Shown: positions 25,119 to 34,198, counted from the stretch's first letter. The stretch: 64,000 nucleotides of DNA from Ornithinimicrobium murale (GCF_003352835.1 NZ_QLVD01000032.1:59886-123885); one strand, 5' to 3'. Translations and numbers: made by a program. Notes: a model not told the origin generated them from the sequence alone.

Positions 25119-26099
25119 GTGGTGGAGGAGCGCAGGCCCACGGTCTTGTATCTGGCTGGTTCGGGGCGTTCGGGCAGTACCCTGCTGGAGCGCATGCTCG
25201 GGGAGATCCATGGCTTCGTCAACGTCGGAGAGTTAATTGACCTGTTCCGCCGGGTGCACAGCGGGGACGAGTTGTGCGGCTGTGGGGAGCGGTTCTCGGA
25301 ATGTACATTCTGGTGTGCTGTTGGCGAACGGGCTTTTGGCGGCTGGAGCCAAGGCCTGATCGCGGAGATGGCGGACCTGCAAGCGACTGTCGCTCGGCAA
25401 CGGTTCATACCGCGACACCTGGCCCCCCGGCAAGGCGCCAGTTTTTCTGCTGCGGTCCAGAGTTACGCGGACCGCTACTCCCAGCTGTACCAGGTGATTG
25501 CCGAGGTGGCTGGTGCTGAGATTGTGGTCGACGCCAGCAAGTGGCCAGCACAGGCGATGGCTCTAGCAGGGGGTTCGATAGACCTCAGGGTGATCCACGT
25601 CGTGAGAGATGTTCGTGGTGTTGCCTGGTCGATGAGCAAGCGAGATCTCGTTCGACCCCAGGCTACCCAAGGGTTGGAGGTGATGTTCAGCCGCGGCATG
25701 GTCACGACGGCAGCGGAATGGACCCTGTGTCAGGCAGAGGTTGATGCGCTCCGCTTGAAGGGGGTTCCGGTGTCAGTGATGACCTACGAGGGGATGATCC
25801 AGGATGCTCGGAGCCAGGTTAGACGTGTCCTCCATGAGTTGGATCTTTGTGTGAGTGATCAAGCGCTCTCTCACCTCGGGGAGCGTGCGGTGCTACTCGG
25901 CCCGAGTCACGGTCTGTCTGGGAACCCATCACGTTTTGCCGGTGGTATCACCCCGTTGCGCAAAGATGAGCAATGGAGAGCCCAGCTGCCCAGGCATCGT
26001 CAGATCATGCTTGGCATGTTTGGGCTCCCCCAGCGGTTTAGGCGCCAGGCTGAATCGGCCGAATGCAAGCGCGGGGAGAGGGGCTGTGATGTTGGCTGA
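25119..26099 (+). CDS. Sulfotransferase 1
   Basis: 326 residues. TVLYLAGSGRSGSTLLERMLGEI contains the 5'-phosphosulfate-binding loop (GRSGSTLL) for PAPS, and RVIHVVRDVRGVAWSMSKRD contains the 3'-phosphate-binding R-D-x-R-x-x-x-S segment. NVGELIDLFRR and CGCGERFSECTFW are typical of bacterial carbohydrate sulfotransferase-like proteins of this group. No signal peptide, so it acts in the cytosol, where it could sulfate lipid-linked sugars before flipping. GTG 25119 follows a GGAGGGG stretch; GTG 25122 is equivalent. It opens a tightly packed operon that overlaps the next gene by 11 bases. Confidence 0.85.
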   Translation: MVEERRPTVLYLAGSGRSGSTLLERMLGEIHGFVNVGELIDLFRRVHSGDELCGCGERFSECTFWCAVGERAFGGWSQGLIAEMADLQATVARQRFIPRHLAPRQGASFSAAVQSYADRYSQLYQVIAEVAGAEIVVDASKWPAQAMALAGGSIDLRVIHVVRDVRGVAWSMSKRDLVRPQATQGLEVMFSRGMVTTAAEWTLCQAEVDALRLKGVPVSVMTYEGMIQDARSQVRRVLHELDLCVSDQALSHLGERAVLLGPSHGLSGNPSRFAGGITPLRKDEQWRAQLPRHRQIMLGMFGLPQRFRRQAESAECKRGERGCDVG

Positions 26100-26970
26100 C
26101 GCAGTCCGGGATGCCGCGCCAGCCATGCTGAGGAGGCTGGGTCGATCGACCTACGTTGAGGTGGGGCGCCGATCTGCACCCTTCCGTCTGACCCCGGACT
26201 TCATTTTGATCGGTGGCCAGCGCTGTGGAACGACCTCGCTATTCCGTGCTCTCATGCAACATCCGCAGGTCGTCCGACCGACGTTCCACAAGGGGATCAA
26301 CTACTTTGACGTGCACTATGACCGAGGGGAAGCATGGTATACCGGGCACTTTCCACTAAGCGCGGTAGCGCGCAGGAAAGTTCCTCAAGGGTCCAAGCCA
26401 GTAGCCTTTGAAGCAAGTGGCTACTACATGTTCCACCCATTGGCCCTAACTCGCATCGCTCGGGACCTACCAAAAGTTAGACTGGTCGCTATGCTGCGAG
26501 ACCCGGTAGAGCGTGCATTTTCCGCCTGGAAGCATGAGAAGGAGCGCGGTTTCGAGACAAAGGATTTCCTTGCTGCCCTAGGCCTAGAGGAGTCGCGGCT
26601 CGCAGGCGAGGCTCAGCGTATGATATCCGACCCGACGTACCGGAGTTTCTCCCACCGGCATCACGCCTATCGCGGAAGGGGAGAGTACTTGTCCCTGCTT
26701 GCGCCGACTGCCCTGACTCTTGGGCGTCATCAGATGCATATAATGTATAGCGAGGACTTCTTTAGTGACCCACTGGGGGAATTTTCGAGACTGGCCGAAT
26801 TCCTTGGTATTAGTCGGTACGACCTGACTCGGTTCGACCGTTACAATGCGCGACCTAGCACGTCCATGCCCCAGCGGGCCCGCCAGGAGTTGACTGAGCA
26901 TTTCGCTCCTAGCAGGGACGCCCTAGAAGCTTTCGTCGGGCGCCCCGCACCATGGCCGTCACTGGAATGA
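26089..26970 (+). CDS. Sulfotransferase 2 (Sulfotransfer_1, heparan-type)
   Basis: 293 residues. DFILIGGQRCGTTSLFRALMQHPQV is the PAPS loop of the heparan/heparin sulfotransferase family. KGINYFDVHYDRGEAWYTGHFP is the typical following segment, and VRLVAMLRDPVERAFSAWKHE is the 3'-phosphate site. RYNARPSTSMPQRARQELTEHFAPSRDALEAF closes the fold. Polysaccharides are the usual acceptors of this family, which fits the locus. ATG 26089 is chosen after a GGGGAGAGGGG ribosome site; it overlaps sulfotransferase 1 by 11 bases and the next gene by four. Confidence 0.9.
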   Translation: MLADAVRDAAPAMLRRLGRSTYVEVGRRSAPFRLTPDFILIGGQRCGTTSLFRALMQHPQVVRPTFHKGINYFDVHYDRGEAWYTGHFPLSAVARRKVPQGSKPVAFEASGYYMFHPLALTRIARDLPKVRLVAMLRDPVERAFSAWKHEKERGFETKDFLAALGLEESRLAGEAQRMISDPTYRSFSHRHHAYRGRGEYLSLLAPTALTLGRHQMHIMYSEDFFSDPLGEFSRLAEFLGISRYDLTRFDRYNARPSTSMPQRARQELTEHFAPSRDALEAFVGRPAPWPSLE

Positions 26971-29273
26971 CCGTGTCCAGCCAGGGCTTAGCTGAGACTA
27001 CCGCGGAGGACGGATTGGGCACTGCCTCGGGGCTTCCTGAGGCTCGCGCGCGGCCTGGCGGCACCCGGTCACCGTGGCGCCTGTGGAGCTCTGACTGGCC
27101 GTTCGTTGTCATCTTCGCTGGGCTCCCCCTCTGGTGGGTCCTCGGTCTGGTGCAGGTCTCATTCTTCGCCTTGGCGATCCCGATGCTGGTCCATCTGCTG
27201 CGGAGACGCGATGTGCTGGCGCCACCTGGCATCGGGCTCTGGATCCTCTTCTTGGCATGGGTCCTTGGCGGTGCCCTGCTGCTCCAGGTCGACGCGCCCG
27301 GGGCGATCCCCAGTCAAAGTTCAATGAGATACCTGACGTTCCTCTTCAGGTTCGGCTGGTATGTCATCGGGACCATTGCGCTGCTATACGTCGTGACCCT
27401 TCGTGGTTCCCTCTCGACTCAACGGATCGCTCACGCAGTAGGCTGGATGTTCTTGGTCCTCGTCGCTGGAGGACTGTTGGCCGTCATTGTCCCCACGCTC
27501 GAGTTCCCCTCGCTCCTGGAGTTGTTGCTTCCCGGCAGCATCGCCGCCGACGGCTTCGTCAGAGGGCTGATCCACCCGCAGGTGGCCCAGATACACACCT
27601 TTCTCGGGTACGCCGAGGCCCGGCCAAGTGCCCCCTTCGCATTTACGAATGAGTGGGGGTTGTGTATCGCGGTCACCGCTCCCTTTTTCGTGGTGTCTTG
27701 GTGGCGTCGAGGCGGGTTATCCAGGTTAGCTGTTCCTATTGTGGTCGCGTTGGCCGCGATCCCAATTGTGTCCTCTCTCAATAGAGGCCTGTGGCTCGCT
27801 CTTCTGAGCATGCTTATATTCGCTGCCGTGCGTATCGGGCTAAAGGGTCACATCAATGCTCTATTCCTGATGATGGGTTCCTTGGTGGTCGGCTTCTTCG
27901 CCATCGCATCGTCTTCCTTCGGTGACTTGATTGTGGAGCGAATCAACACGCCTCATAGTAACGAGGGGCGAACAAACCTCAGCCTCTTAGCAGTAGACAG
28001 CGCCTTTCGTGGATCCCCTTTCCTCGGGTTTGGGACCACCCGTGATGTACAGGGAAACTTCTCAAGTATCGCCGGCGGGGCTACTAGCTTGTGTCCGGCG
28101 TGTTCGCCACCTGCGCTGGGCACCCAAGGACAGCTGTGGCTCCTGATCTTTGGTGCCGGATTCGTCGGAGCCCTCCTGTTCCTGAGCTTCTTCATCGGGC
28201 AAGTTCTCAGACACCTGCGAGACGCCTCTAGCTACTCGATCGCTGCGGCATGCTCGATCTTGGCGAGCTTGGTAACCATGCCGGTGTACAACTCAGTCGG
28301 ACCAGCAATCTTTATCTGCTTGATCGCGGTCGGTGTGATGCACCGCGAGGGAGTGCGGGTTCGAAAGTATCGGTTGGTGGACCTTTTTACCTGCCTCCGT
28401 CGAAATGTCGTCCTGATAGTGGTGTGTGCATTGGGTGGAGGTTTGGTGGGGGCGGGAATCCAGGCTATGGCTGGCGTGCCCACGGCAGTCACCTATTCCG
28501 TCCTGGCCCCCAGAAATCTCACCGTGGGTCCGATTGATGCCAGGCCACTGTCCATGGACAGCGAAGCCGCGCTTGCCCGATCGGGCGCTGTTCTCGGAGC
28601 TGTCGCGGCTGCCACGGGTGCCGACCCTGGGGACGTCGTTGATGAGCTGCAGATCACCGCGGACCCCAACACGCGCATCCTTAACATTACATACACCCAT
28701 CCCGACGCTGACGCGGCTTCCCACGGTGCGGAGGCGGCTGTTGCCGCGTTCATCGAGTTGCGTGACGAATTGGCACCAGGCCTAGGAGTCTCCTCGGGAG
28801 TGGCCCAGGTCCTGAGGGTCGACCCTCCAGTGCGAGCGACCGGGCCATGGCTGGTCGCCATTGTGAGCGGGCTAATGCTGGGTGCCACTGGAGGCTCGCT
28901 GCTCGCCCTGCACGTCAATCGCCGCATCGGCCGAAGGCGGATGGCACGCATGACGGGGTTGGTCATTCCAACTTTGGCTCGAATACCGGTCGCCGAAGGT
29001 GTGGGTGCAACCCCGTCCGGGATGCGCGAGTGTCGGCGCGTCCTGGGCTCCTACGAGCCCGTCTGCGCGGTTCTCGCAGATGAGGAGCAACCAGTTGCGG
29101 TGCGGCTCGCAGAGACGCTCAGCACGACAGCCACTGACACTGGCGCGCTTTCGGGGACACGGGTGCTCATCGTTGCCTCGAGCGCCTCGAAGGCCAGCAG
29201 CATTCAGCGGTTGCACCTGACCTGTTCGTGGGCTGGCCTTGTTCCTGTCGGAGTGATTCTCATTGAGGAGTGA
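26967..29273 (+). CDS. Wzy-type polymerase fused to Wzz-like domain
   Basis: 768 residues. The first about 470 form an O-antigen polymerase/ligase-like membrane domain of about 11-12 spans, with a large loop bearing NRGLWLALLSM, then INTPHSNEGRTNLSLLAVDSAFRGSPFLGFGTTRD, the Wzy/WaaL pattern. From about 470 a second module follows: a span (VVLIVVCALGGGLVGAGIQAMAGV), VTYSVLAPRNLTVGP, an extracytoplasmic helical domain with DELQITADPNTRILNITYTHPDADAASHGAEAAVAAFIELRDEL, a closing span (LVAIVSGLMLGATGGSLLAL) and a cytoplasmic tail with VLIVASSASKASSIQ. That is the layout of a Wzz co-polymerase with an ATPase remnant lacking Walker A. The start ATGA overlaps sulfotransferase 2. Confidence 0.82.
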   Translation: MTVSSQGLAETTAEDGLGTASGLPEARARPGGTRSPWRLWSSDWPFVVIFAGLPLWWVLGLVQVSFFALAIPMLVHLLRRRDVLAPPGIGLWILFLAWVLGGALLLQVDAPGAIPSQSSMRYLTFLFRFGWYVIGTIALLYVVTLRGSLSTQRIAHAVGWMFLVLVAGGLLAVIVPTLEFPSLLELLLPGSIAADGFVRGLIHPQVAQIHTFLGYAEARPSAPFAFTNEWGLCIAVTAPFFVVSWWRRGGLSRLAVPIVVALAAIPIVSSLNRGLWLALLSMLIFAAVRIGLKGHINALFLMMGSLVVGFFAIASSSFGDLIVERINTPHSNEGRTNLSLLAVDSAFRGSPFLGFGTTRDVQGNFSSIAGGATSLCPACSPPALGTQGQLWLLIFGAGFVGALLFLSFFIGQVLRHLRDASSYSIAAACSILASLVTMPVYNSVGPAIFICLIAVGVMHREGVRVRKYRLVDLFTCLRRNVVLIVVCALGGGLVGAGIQAMAGVPTAVTYSVLAPRNLTVGPIDARPLSMDSEAALARSGAVLGAVAAATGADPGDVVDELQITADPNTRILNITYTHPDADAASHGAEAAVAAFIELRDELAPGLGVSSGVAQVLRVDPPVRATGPWLVAIVSGLMLGATGGSLLALHVNRRIGRRRMARMTGLVIPTLARIPVAEGVGATPSGMRECRRVLGSYEPVCAVLADEEQPVAVRLAETLSTTATDTGALSGTRVLIVASSASKASSIQRLHLTCSWAGLVPVGVILIEE

Positions 29274-29276
29274 ACG

Positions 29277-30131
29277 GTGACGGCATTCAGAGAACGCCTT
29301 CCAGGGGGTCAGAGTAGTGACCGGGCACACCCGTCGTCGGTGAAACCAACTCGGCTCATCTTCGTGGGTGGACTGCACCGCAGCGGCACGACGCTGCTCG
29401 GTCGCATGCTGGCGGACCATCCAGACATCTCGGGCTTCGAGGGCACGGGCGTACTGGAGGATGAGGGGCAGCATCTTCAGTCTGTCTACGCGCCCGCACG
29501 TCATCACGGGGGGCCTGGCCGATTCGCGCGCAGGCCAGCGTCGCACCTGACAGAGGTTCACGAGTCGGAGAGCACCGTTTTGGCCCAGCAACTGCTGGCA
29601 GCCTGGACCCCGCACTGGGATACGCGCCGAGATTTCCTTGTGGAGAAGTCGCCGCCCAACATGCTGATGGGCCGATATCTCCAATCTATCTTCCCAGGAA
29701 GTGCCCTTATCGTGATTTTGCGACATCCGCTCGTGGTGTCGTTGTCGACTAAGAAATGGACTCGGACAACCAGCCTTCCGAACCTTGTCGATCACTGGTT
29801 CCATGCGCATGACATCCTTCGCAGGGACGCGTCCAACCTCCGGAGGTTGCATGTCATTCGCTATGAGGATTTGATGGCAGCCCCTGCCGAAGCACTCCAG
29901 GGCATCCGTCAGTTCTTAGGTCTAAGGTCTGATTTGGCTACCGACCGCTTGGAGCCCGCACGTTCCAACCGCTATGTCGAGTCTTGGAATCGAATGGAGC
30001 AAGGGTCGCGCTTGGAGCGCCTGCGTCGACGTAGAATCGAAAAACTATTTGGTGATCGGATGCAGGAGTACGGTTATGACATTGACGACCTTACACGGCT
30101 GATGTCCTGGGACTTCCGGGAGATGCGATGA
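29277..30131 (+). CDS. Sulfotransferase 3
   Basis: 284 residues, GTG start three bases after the polymerase stop. RLIFVGGLHRSGTTLLGRMLADHPDISGF is a clear PAPS 5'-loop, and SALIVILRHPLVVSLSTKKW is the 3'-phosphate site (R and S spaced as in the family). VEKSPPNMLMGRYLQSIFP and LHVIRYEDLMAAPAEALQGIRQFLGL are the standard core segments. The distinct central part (QSVYAPARHHGGPGRFARRP) suggests an acceptor different from sulfotransferases 1 and 2. Cytosolic by lack of signal peptide. Confidence 0.88.
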   Translation: MTAFRERLPGGQSSDRAHPSSVKPTRLIFVGGLHRSGTTLLGRMLADHPDISGFEGTGVLEDEGQHLQSVYAPARHHGGPGRFARRPASHLTEVHESESTVLAQQLLAAWTPHWDTRRDFLVEKSPPNMLMGRYLQSIFPGSALIVILRHPLVVSLSTKKWTRTTSLPNLVDHWFHAHDILRRDASNLRRLHVIRYEDLMAAPAEALQGIRQFLGLRSDLATDRLEPARSNRYVESWNRMEQGSRLERLRRRRIEKLFGDRMQEYGYDIDDLTRLMSWDFREMR

Positions 30132-30976
30132 AGCCGCAGCCGATTCTTGTGACAGGAATGCCGAGGTCGGGAACAACTTGGCTCGCCAGAGAGCTCGCAC
30201 GTTCCCCGCAGGCCGCGCTCACCGGTCGTGAGCCTATGAACCCGAGAGGTAGGCAGTATGCCCTCGGCGGCACCCTCAGCGGTTGGACGCGCCTGACCAC
30301 GCCCACACAGCGTCAGAAGTTTCTTTTGCGGCAGGCGTTCGCAGGTCTCAACCCATGGGTGTACAGCCGGTACGGCTATCACCAGTGGTGGGCGCCCCTG
30401 CCCTGGGTTCGAGTGATTGTCAAGGACCCATTCGCCATGCTGTCTCTCCCAGCCATAACGGAGACCACAGACGCTCGTGTGGTGCTCGTATACCGGCATC
30501 CTGGGGCGGTTCTGGCGAGCTTTCGCCGCATCGGCTGGGCGCCGGACCCGGAGGAAGTGCGGAAATTGGAGAACCTCTCAAGTCCAGTCGGAGCGCTGGC
30601 ACAGCCAGAGACTGACCTCCACCTCATCGCCCGGATGTGGACCGTGCTGCATCAGCTCGCCCTGGAGGATCTGGACGGCCCTGTAGATGGCATCGTCGTG
30701 TCCCACGAGAAGTTAGCCTGCGGCGGGTACGTTGGGCTCCACCACTTAAGGACGCGCCTTGGTCTTGCCCTGCCAGGCGAACGACCCGAAGCGGAAGCAC
30801 CCGCCCAGGGCGATATGACACCCGACTCGGGGCGACTGCACAATCTTGATCGCGATCCGAAGACCGTGGCTCGTGCCTGGCGGGACACAATCCAGCCGGG
30901 CGAGTTGGCATGGCTCGAGGACACCTGCGGTAGCTTGCTCGCTAACCTCAACGGGCGCGAGTTTCATGTCTCGTGA
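30128..30976 (+). CDS. Sulfotransferase 4
   Basis: 282 residues, ATGA overlap with sulfotransferase 3. PILVTGMPRSGTTWLARELARSP is the PAPS loop, VRVIVKDPFAMLSLP the catalytic-core strand, and ARVVLVYRHPGAVLASFRRIGW the 3'-phosphate site (R-H-P, S). ARMWTVLHQLALEDLDGPVDGIVVSHEKLACGGY corresponds to the family's YEDL segment. It is the most divergent of the four. It overlaps the next glycosyltransferase gene by 11 bases, so coupled translation is likely. Confidence 0.85.
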   Translation: MKPQPILVTGMPRSGTTWLARELARSPQAALTGREPMNPRGRQYALGGTLSGWTRLTTPTQRQKFLLRQAFAGLNPWVYSRYGYHQWWAPLPWVRVIVKDPFAMLSLPAITETTDARVVLVYRHPGAVLASFRRIGWAPDPEEVRKLENLSSPVGALAQPETDLHLIARMWTVLHQLALEDLDGPVDGIVVSHEKLACGGYVGLHHLRTRLGLALPGERPEAEAPAQGDMTPDSGRLHNLDRDPKTVARAWRDTIQPGELAWLEDTCGSLLANLNGREFHVS

Positions 30977-31910
30977 TGACGGAATGGGTGCTCCTGCGTT
31001 GGCTGTGGCCTCGCCCGGGGGGCACCTAGACGAGTTGTACGCTCTCGTGCCACGGTTTGTTGCCTCAGGCACGGAGGTGGTCTGGGTCACGGCTGAAACC
31101 GCCCAATCTCGCTCCCTTCTCGCTGGGGCTACCGTTGAATGGGTGCCTGAGGTCGGCGCTCGGCAAGGCCTGCGTGCGGCCCGGACCTTCCCGGGCGCGG
31201 TCATGCTGGTCAGGAGGCACCGTCCTGCACTGGTGGTGTCGACTGGGGCGGCATTGAGCGTGCCGTACTTGGTTGCTGCGCGGTTCAGCAGCATCGCAAC
31301 GCACTTCATCGACAGTGCTACCCGCCTGTCAGGACCCTCCCTTACCGGACGACTTGCTGAGCGGGTTCCGGGGGTCCACCTGTACTGCCAGGGTCCTTGG
31401 GAGAATGGTCGGTGGCAAAGGACCAGCGGAGTGTTCAGCGCTTTCAGAGTGGAGCCGCGCCCAGAGGGAGTAGTGCGTCGCGTGTTGGTGACCCTGGGGT
31501 CCGAGCGGTTCCCGTTCTCGCGCGCCGTGCGGGTGGTCGCCCGTTCGCTGCCGCCCGACGCGGAAGTGGTCTGGCAGTTGGGCCATACCCAAGCTCCCTC
31601 GGACCTCCCCGGAACCGTGCACCAATGGTTGCCCTTCGACGACATGCGCAGCGCCGCCGAGAATGCGGATGTTGTGATTACCCACTGCGGCGTCGGATCA
31701 ACTCTGATGGCGTTGCGTGCGGGCAAGTGCCCCGTGGTGTTTCCCCGTCGAAGCAAGTTCTCAGAGCACGTGGACGACCATCAGGAGGAACTCGCTGGGG
31801 CTCTGGCGGCGTCAGGTCTGGCCATCGTTGCCGGATCCAACCCCAAGAACGTGCGAGATCTGATCACCAGGGCCGCAGCACAGAATGCAGTGCCGTTCAG
31901 CCCAGGATGA
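30966..31910 (+). CDS. Alg14/Alg13-like UDP-sugar glycosyltransferase (GT28 type)
   Basis: 314 residues. The N-terminal half PALAVASPGGHLDELYALVPRF with VVWVTAETAQSRSL matches the Alg14/EpsF-type acceptor-binding domain, where SPGGHL is diagnostic. The C-terminal half RRVLVTLGSERFPFSR, HQWLPFDDMRSAAENADVVITHCGVGSTLMALRAGKCPVVFPRR and EHVDDHQEELAGALAASGLA matches the Alg13/MurG donor domain. The two are often separate proteins (PssD/PssE) but are joined here. It should transfer a sugar from a UDP donor at the inner membrane face. Last gene of the sulfotransferase operon. Confidence 0.88.
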   Translation: MSRDDGMGAPALAVASPGGHLDELYALVPRFVASGTEVVWVTAETAQSRSLLAGATVEWVPEVGARQGLRAARTFPGAVMLVRRHRPALVVSTGAALSVPYLVAARFSSIATHFIDSATRLSGPSLTGRLAERVPGVHLYCQGPWENGRWQRTSGVFSAFRVEPRPEGVVRRVLVTLGSERFPFSRAVRVVARSLPPDAEVVWQLGHTQAPSDLPGTVHQWLPFDDMRSAAENADVVITHCGVGSTLMALRAGKCPVVFPRRSKFSEHVDDHQEELAGALAASGLAIVAGSNPKNVRDLITRAAAQNAVPFSPG

Positions 31911-31937
31911 GCTACGTCACCAGTGAAGCCCAGGGGC

Positions 31938-31968
31938 GGTTGGCCGGTGCACATGGCACCGGCCAACC
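31938..31968. terminator. Bidirectional hairpin between convergent genes
   Basis: GGTTGGCCGGTGC (31938-31950) pairs perfectly with GCACCGGCCAACC (31956-31968) around five bases. It lies between the stops of the glycosyltransferase (+) and the GH26-like gene (-). Confidence 0.75.
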
Positions 31969-31987
31969 CGTCCCTGGCTGTTCGCAG

Positions 31988-33898
31988 TCAGTTCTGCAAC
32001 TCCGCCATCGCTCGGGCGTAGGCCTCGCGAGTCTGCGGCATGCTCTCCATGGTGTAGTCGCCCCGGGGGCCAGTGTTGCTGTGGAAGTAGGTGATGAAGG
32101 AAAGTCCGAGTTCTTCCGCGGCCGCTGGGGCCTTGTCCCAGAAGGCGGCGCCCTTTGCATCTGAGTGGCCGTTATGGAAGCCGGTCTCACAGAGGCCGAG
32201 CTCCTTGCCCTGACCCCACGCTTGGTCGTCGAGCCAGTTCTTGAAGTCTGACCACAACTCAAGGGGCGTAGTGTCCGGCGAACGGCTTGCGTTGATGTAG
32301 GGGTCCCAACAGATGACATCCACGTACTCGTCCCCAGGATACATCTCGGACACGATGTCCTTCTGCGTTCCGCCTACCCAGTACGTGAACTGCACCTCCG
32401 GGGCCTCCTCCGCGAGGATGGAAGCCATGCGCTGGGTGGCCTTTCGGTAGTCGGCAGCTGTCCAGTCACCAGGAATCTTGCCCTGCTTGAACTTGACGTC
32501 CGGCTCGATGTCGAACGAGAACCGGATATCGCCATTCAGTTCCGACAGTGCCTGCCCCCACTCCCGGATCTCGCTATCGTGCTTGCCGGCGGCGATGTTG
32601 GGCCACGACATGTAGGACGTCGGGCCACCCTTCTTGTAGTTCTTCGAGGCCATTCCCAACTGCAAGGTCATGCCGCCTGCGAGGCGCTCCTTGTCACGGG
32701 AATTCGGCCAGTTGGGCCCAAACTGGCCAGATGTGTAGTAGGACGTGCCGTGGCCGAGGTCCAGTCCGCCCACCAGGTCGCTGAACTCGTCGTCAGCGGA
32801 GTCAGCCATTCCGTTCCAGGACCCAGCGCTGGTGCCATTCGCTGGAGGCTCAGGCGACGGCGGGGGGGTCCCAGGGTCTGCCAATGCTCCGACAACATCC
32901 TCGGAGACGGCTTGTGGTCCACCAGCGACGAAGATGCGATTGGGCTCAAGGTGGTTGAGCGCCTCACGGGTGCCATTCGCAATGCGGTCGGCCGGTGTGA
33001 GGACAACAGGAACCTCGTCGCGTGCTGCGAGGGCGCTCAGCACCAGGGCATCGGCGTAGTCCGCACCAGAGGCGACGTAGCCGGGAGTGAGATCGGTGGA
33101 GAACTCCTTCGCTACCGCAGCCGAGGTCTTGTAGCGGTCCTCTCCGGCGACACGGTGGTAGTCCCCGCTCGTGGAGTATGCGGCTGCGTCCTTGGCCACC
33201 GCATCGCTAATCGCCTTCGGACCGCCAACGACCACAACCTGGTCGGGGGCGAGACGCTGAAGCTGGTCGGCGACCACGGAAGGGAGTTGTCCGGGCTTGG
33301 TGAGCAGCAAGGGCTCGTGCTCGGCGCCAGCGACGGCTGCCGCCGAGAGCGCGTCGGGATAGTCCGCGCCGCTGGCGAGGAAGACCCGGTCACGGTTCTT
33401 GGTGTATTGCGCCGCAATGCGCGCGGACGTGGCATACCGATTATCTCCGGTCAGGCGCTCGACACCTTCGCCTCCTGCGTAGGAGCTGAGCTCGGAGAGG
33501 ACCGTGTCGGACACGGAGCCCTCGCCACCGACGACCGTGATGCGCTTGGGCTGAAGGCGTTCGAGGGCGTGGACGGTCTGGCTGGGCAGGTGGTCAGACT
33601 TCGTCAGAAGGACCGGGGCACTGAAGACGCCGGCGCGCGAGGCGGCAACCAGTGCGTCGGGGAAGTTGTGACCGCTGACGACGTAGACGCGCTTGTCGCT
33701 GGCCGACCACTGGGCGGACACCTCGGAGGCGGTCGCATAGCGGTTCTTCCCGGCCAGGCGCTCGACGGTGACTGCTGACGGAGACTCGGCGGGCGGGGTT
33801 GAGGGCGAGTCATCGCTGGGGCTGGCGACAACAGGGGCAACGCTGACCGTGGCGGCCAGCGCAATGGCGCTCAGGATGCTGAGGGCACTTCGGGGCAT
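31988..33898 (-). CDS. Cell-wall-anchored GH26-like glycoside hydrolase with three CWB2 repeats
   Basis: 636 residues. Signal peptide 1-25. Three cell-wall-binding type 2 repeats of about 97 residues follow, each opening RLxGxxRYxTxxxV and containing SGxxxxDAL and VVGGxxAxS (about 46-143, 144-240, 241-340). A Pro-rich linker leads to a C-terminal (beta/alpha)8-type domain (about 355-636): GDIRFSFDIEPDVKF, FTYWVGGTQKDIVSEMYPGDEYVDVICWDPY and LGLCETGFHN, where the Glu of CETG is the likely nucleophile, as in GH26 beta-mannanase relatives. An AGGAG site precedes ATG 33898. It is convergent with the polysaccharide operon and is a plausible surface hydrolase for trimming, releasing or recycling the polymer. 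Confidence 0.83.
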   Translation of the reverse strand: MPRSALSILSAIALAATVSVAPVVASPSDDSPSTPPAESPSAVTVERLAGKNRYATASEVSAQWSASDKRVYVVSGHNFPDALVAASRAGVFSAPVLLTKSDHLPSQTVHALERLQPKRITVVGGEGSVSDTVLSELSSYAGGEGVERLTGDNRYATSARIAAQYTKNRDRVFLASGADYPDALSAAAVAGAEHEPLLLTKPGQLPSVVADQLQRLAPDQVVVVGGPKAISDAVAKDAAAYSTSGDYHRVAGEDRYKTSAAVAKEFSTDLTPGYVASGADYADALVLSALAARDEVPVVLTPADRIANGTREALNHLEPNRIFVAGGPQAVSEDVVGALADPGTPPPSPEPPANGTSAGSWNGMADSADDEFSDLVGGLDLGHGTSYYTSGQFGPNWPNSRDKERLAGGMTLQLGMASKNYKKGGPTSYMSWPNIAAGKHDSEIREWGQALSELNGDIRFSFDIEPDVKFKQGKIPGDWTAADYRKATQRMASILAEEAPEVQFTYWVGGTQKDIVSEMYPGDEYVDVICWDPYINASRSPDTTPLELWSDFKNWLDDQAWGQGKELGLCETGFHNGHSDAKGAAFWDKAPAAAEELGLSFITYFHSNTGPRGDYTMESMPQTREAYARAMAELQN

Positions 33899-34171
33899 GG
33901 GGAAACTCCTGCACACATCGGGGGATCTCTCCATGGTGGAGGCCCCGCGCGTGCGCAACCGCTGGTTGAGACGAACCCGGAGGCGACTTTTGACCAAGGG
34001 TTGAGCAGCCAGCCAGTCTCAGCGAGCCAATCGTGAGGAACTTGGAGATTCCACTATGTGGCCGACCGCACACCTCGCCAGACCGTGGATTCTGCGGCGA
34101 TCCCAAACCCCTGTTTCGCGGCAGTCAGGCCACTCTAGCCGCGCCATCGCGCGAGAACTGCCGCGTTGCTG

Positions 34172-34198
34172 TTGCAAAAGGCAATGGTTGGGTAAGAT
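34172..34198 (+). promoter_or_regulatory. Weak candidate promoter for response-regulator gene
   Basis: TTGCAA (34172-34177), 15 bases, TAAGAT (34193-34198), in a locally AT-richer patch 77 bases before the start. The spacing is one or two bases short. Confidence 0.35.
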
